A stretch of DNA of 32,022 nucleotides from the NCBI GenBank assembly GCA_025450765.1, contig JANWLS010000231.1:1-32022 (forward strand), given 5' to 3'. Made by a program: the position numbers and the translations under genes. Below the pieces are notes generated by a model, which was not told where the DNA came from, searched no databases, and saw nothing but the letters and a program-made list of their open reading frames with translations. Positions within the stretch are counted from its first letter, which is position 1. Each line of letters begins with the position of its first letter. This document shows positions 30,367-32,022 of this stretch, one piece after another. The stretch is from Vicinamibacterales bacterium (GTDB lineage Bacteria > Acidobacteriota > Vicinamibacteria > Vicinamibacterales > CAVVIG01).

Positions 30367-31179
30367 GTGAGCCCCAGGCCGGCCTTCGTCGCGTGTGTCT
30401 GTCTCCTGTCGATCGCGGGCACGGCGGCTGCGCAATCCTCGACCGCCGCTCTGATGCAGGCGCGCACGCTGTACAACAACGGCAAGTACGAGGAGGCGAT
30501 CGCGGCGGCCGCGGCGGTGTCGTCAGGGCCCGGCAAGGACGAGGCGCAGTTGGTCGCGGGGCGCGCGTACCTCGAACGCTTCCGGCACACGGGCGACACC
30601 ACGGATCTGGCCACCGCGCGCAACGATTTCCGCACGCTCGATCCCGCCCGGCTCGATTCACACGATCGCGTGCAGCTGCTGGTCGGCCTGGGCGAGGCCC
30701 TCTATCTCGATAGCCTGTATGGCCCGTCGGCTGACATGTTCGCCGTCGCGCTGGAGGAGGTCGCGCCGTTCGGCCCCGACGAGCGCAATCGACTGCTGGA
30801 CTGGTGGGCCAGTGCGCTCAGCGCCGAGGCGCAGCTCCACGAAACCGATCGTCGATCGCCGTATTACCAGGCGATGGTCGAGCGGATGCGGCAGGAGCAG
30901 CTGGCGGATCCGCGGTCGAGCGTGGCGGCCTACTGGACCGTCGCCGGCGAGCGCGGCCTGGGCGATCTCGATCGCGCGTGGAGTGACGCGATTGCGTCCT
31001 GGGTGCGCGCGCCGCTGATGGACAAGAGCGACCAGCTGCGGCGCGATCTGGATCGTCTGGTCGTGACGGCCATCATCCCCGAACGCGCGCGCGAGCTGGC
31101 ACCGACCCCTCCCGATGCGGCGACGACGGCGGCGGACTTGAGAGCGGAGTGGGAGGTCGTGAAGGCGAAATGGAAGTGA
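30367..31179 (+). CDS. exported alpha-helical (TPR-like) protein, unknown function
   Basis: I do not recognise a named family. From GTG 30367 the product has 270 residues, a signal peptide (AFVACVCLLSIAG, then TAAAQ) and a helical mature part. Segments such as LMQARTLYNNGKYEEAIAAA and LGEALYLDSLYGPSADMFAVAL resemble TPR helix pairs, so a scaffold or assembly role in the periplasm is plausible. The C-terminus is charged (RAEWEVVKAKWK). I chose this GTG because a TGG-TAGCAT box lies 7 nt upstream and the signal peptide then starts properly; a longer in-frame start at 30316 lies upstream of the box. The stop is 7 nt from the stop of polA, which faces it. Confidence 0.6.
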   Translation: MSPRPAFVACVCLLSIAGTAAAQSSTAALMQARTLYNNGKYEEAIAAAAAVSSGPGKDEAQLVAGRAYLERFRHTGDTTDLATARNDFRTLDPARLDSHDRVQLLVGLGEALYLDSLYGPSADMFAVALEEVAPFGPDERNRLLDWWASALSAEAQLHETDRRSPYYQAMVERMRQEQLADPRSSVAAYWTVAGERGLGDLDRAWSDAIASWVRAPLMDKSDQLRRDLDRLVVTAIIPERARELAPTPPDAATTAADLRAEWEVVKAKWK

Positions 31180-31186
31180 CGTCTCC

Positions 31187-32022
31187 CTATCCCTTCGCCT
31201 CCTTCCAGTTCTCCCCCACCCCCACATCCACCGTCAGCGGCACGTCGAGCGAGGCGGCGCGCTCCATCCGGGTGCGCACCAGCTCTGAAACCTCCGCCGC
31301 TTCGTCGCGCGGCACCTCGAAGAGCAGCTCGTCGTGCACGGTCAGGATCATCCGCGCCTGGCCGCCTCGCGCGCACAGCGCCTCGTGCACGTCGATCATC
31401 GCGCGCTTCAGGATGTCGGCCGCCGTTCCCTGGATCGGCAGGTTCACGGCGACGCGCTCCGCGGCGGCGCGAATCTGACCATTCCGGCTGTTGATCTCCG
31501 GCACGGCCCGCCGCCGGCCCATCATCGTCTTCACGACGCCCGTCCGGCGTGCGTCGGCGAGCGTCCGATCGATGAAGCCGCGTACGCGCGGGAAGCCCGC
31601 GAAGTAGGCGTCGATGAACTGCTGCGCCGCGGGCGCCGTGACGCCGATGTCGCGCGCCAGCGTGAAGGCCGTCTTGCCGTAGAGGAGCGCGTAGTTCACG
31701 ATCTTCGCGCGCCGCCGCAGCTCATGGCGATCCAGCGTGCTGTCGGCGCCGAACACCTTGAGCGCTGTCTGGTCGTGAATGTCGTCGCCGCGGCGGAACG
31801 CCTCGATGAGCGTCTCGTCGCCGGCCATGTGCGCGAGCACCCGCAGCTCGATCTGCGAGTAGTCGGCCGAGATCAGGACATTGCCCGGCTCGGCGATGAA
31901 GGCGCCGCGGATCTCGCGACCGAGTTCGGTCTTGATCGGAATGTTCTGCAGGTTCGGGTCGCTGCTGCTCAGACGTCCGGTCGCCGCCACCGCCTGGTTG
32001 AAGCAGGTGTGCACGCGGCCGG
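31187..32022 (-). CDS. polA: DNA polymerase I, polymerase domain (5' end outside window)
   Basis: The visible 278 codons are the C-terminal part of a family A DNA polymerase, which fills gaps during repair and removes RNA primers. Motif A (ADYSQIELRVLAH), motif B/O-helix (RRRAKIVNYALLYGKTAF) and motif C (VHDELLFEV) are present, as are FNQAVAATGRLSSSDPNLQNIP and MGRRRAVPEI. In the O-helix, Tyr replaces E. coli Phe762 and Ala replaces Gly763. Phe762Tyr is known to remove discrimination against dideoxynucleotides. The true start lies beyond 32022, so any exonuclease domains cannot be judged. It is convergent with the small exported protein gene, 7 nt apart. Confidence 0.95.
   Translation of the reverse strand, partial: GRVHTCFNQAVAATGRLSSSDPNLQNIPIKTELGREIRGAFIAEPGNVLISADYSQIELRVLAHMAGDETLIEAFRRGDDIHDQTALKVFGADSTLDRHELRRRAKIVNYALLYGKTAFTLARDIGVTAPAAQQFIDAYFAGFPRVRGFIDRTLADARRTGVVKTMMGRRRAVPEINSRNGQIRAAAERVAVNLPIQGTAADILKRAMIDVHEALCARGGQARMILTVHDELLFEVPRDEAAEVSELVRTRMERAASLDVPLTVDVGVGENWKEAKG

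Overview
The window is a GC-rich (roughly two-thirds G+C by eye) stretch of bacterial chromosome, tightly packed with about 24 protein genes on both strands. I see no rRNA, tRNA, CRISPR array, insertion sequence, integrase or phage gene. Gene content and protein style suggest a soil Acidobacteriota of the Vicinamibacteria type: exported M28/M49/M23 peptidases, a DUF1015-serA-serC block, EF-P with a PTARGG loop, Pol I with an NYALLYG motif, and TIG-domain lipoproteins. That assignment is inference; no phylogenetic marker was compared.

Layout. 1-1172 (-): 3'-truncated TIG-domain lipoprotein. 1323-2435 (-): aldo/keto reductase, divergent from recQ (2513-4339, +). 4413-5324 (+): exported protein with three peptidoglycan-binding repeats. 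5347-6924 (-): exported amidase, divergent from a Kch-type K+ channel (6984-8219, +). 8302-9516 (-): class I aminotransferase, divergent from a Tat-type amidohydrolase (9541-10767, +). 10792-11742 and 11771-12634 (-): class A beta-lactamase and a MetF-like protein, divergent from a + strand run of M49 peptidase, HEAT-cyclophilin fusion, aminotransferase and malQ (12719-19618). 19606-21180 (-): M28 peptidase, divergent from M23 lipoprotein, DUF1015, serA, serC and an acyl desaturase (21324-27123, +). 27143-30267 (-): efp, an NHL propeller protein and pcnB. 30367-31179 (+): small exported helical protein. 31187 to the end (-): 5'-truncated polA.

Most genes are housekeeping or ordinary exported hydrolases. 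The clearest metabolic unit is DUF1015-serA-serC (serine synthesis; serB is not in the window).

The unusual signals lie between genes. (1) Four loci carry degenerate tandem repeats with an exact 7-bp period but four different unit sequences. Five gene stop codons lie inside or at the edge of these arrays, and one array is translated in frame inside the HEAT-cyclophilin gene. (2) About eleven genes have a TANNNT -10 box only 7-12 nt before the start codon, often with an extended TGn, implying leaderless or nearly leaderless mRNAs. A second group has Shine-Dalgarno sequences and sometimes recognisable -35 boxes. (3) Two divergent genes share one palindromic CATTATAATG core placed exactly 8 nt from both ATGs. 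(4) The kch gene has a Shine-Dalgarno and ATG inside the frame, exactly where the free RCK domain would begin. (5) GC hairpins without U-tracts sit inside the 3' coding ends of convergent genes.
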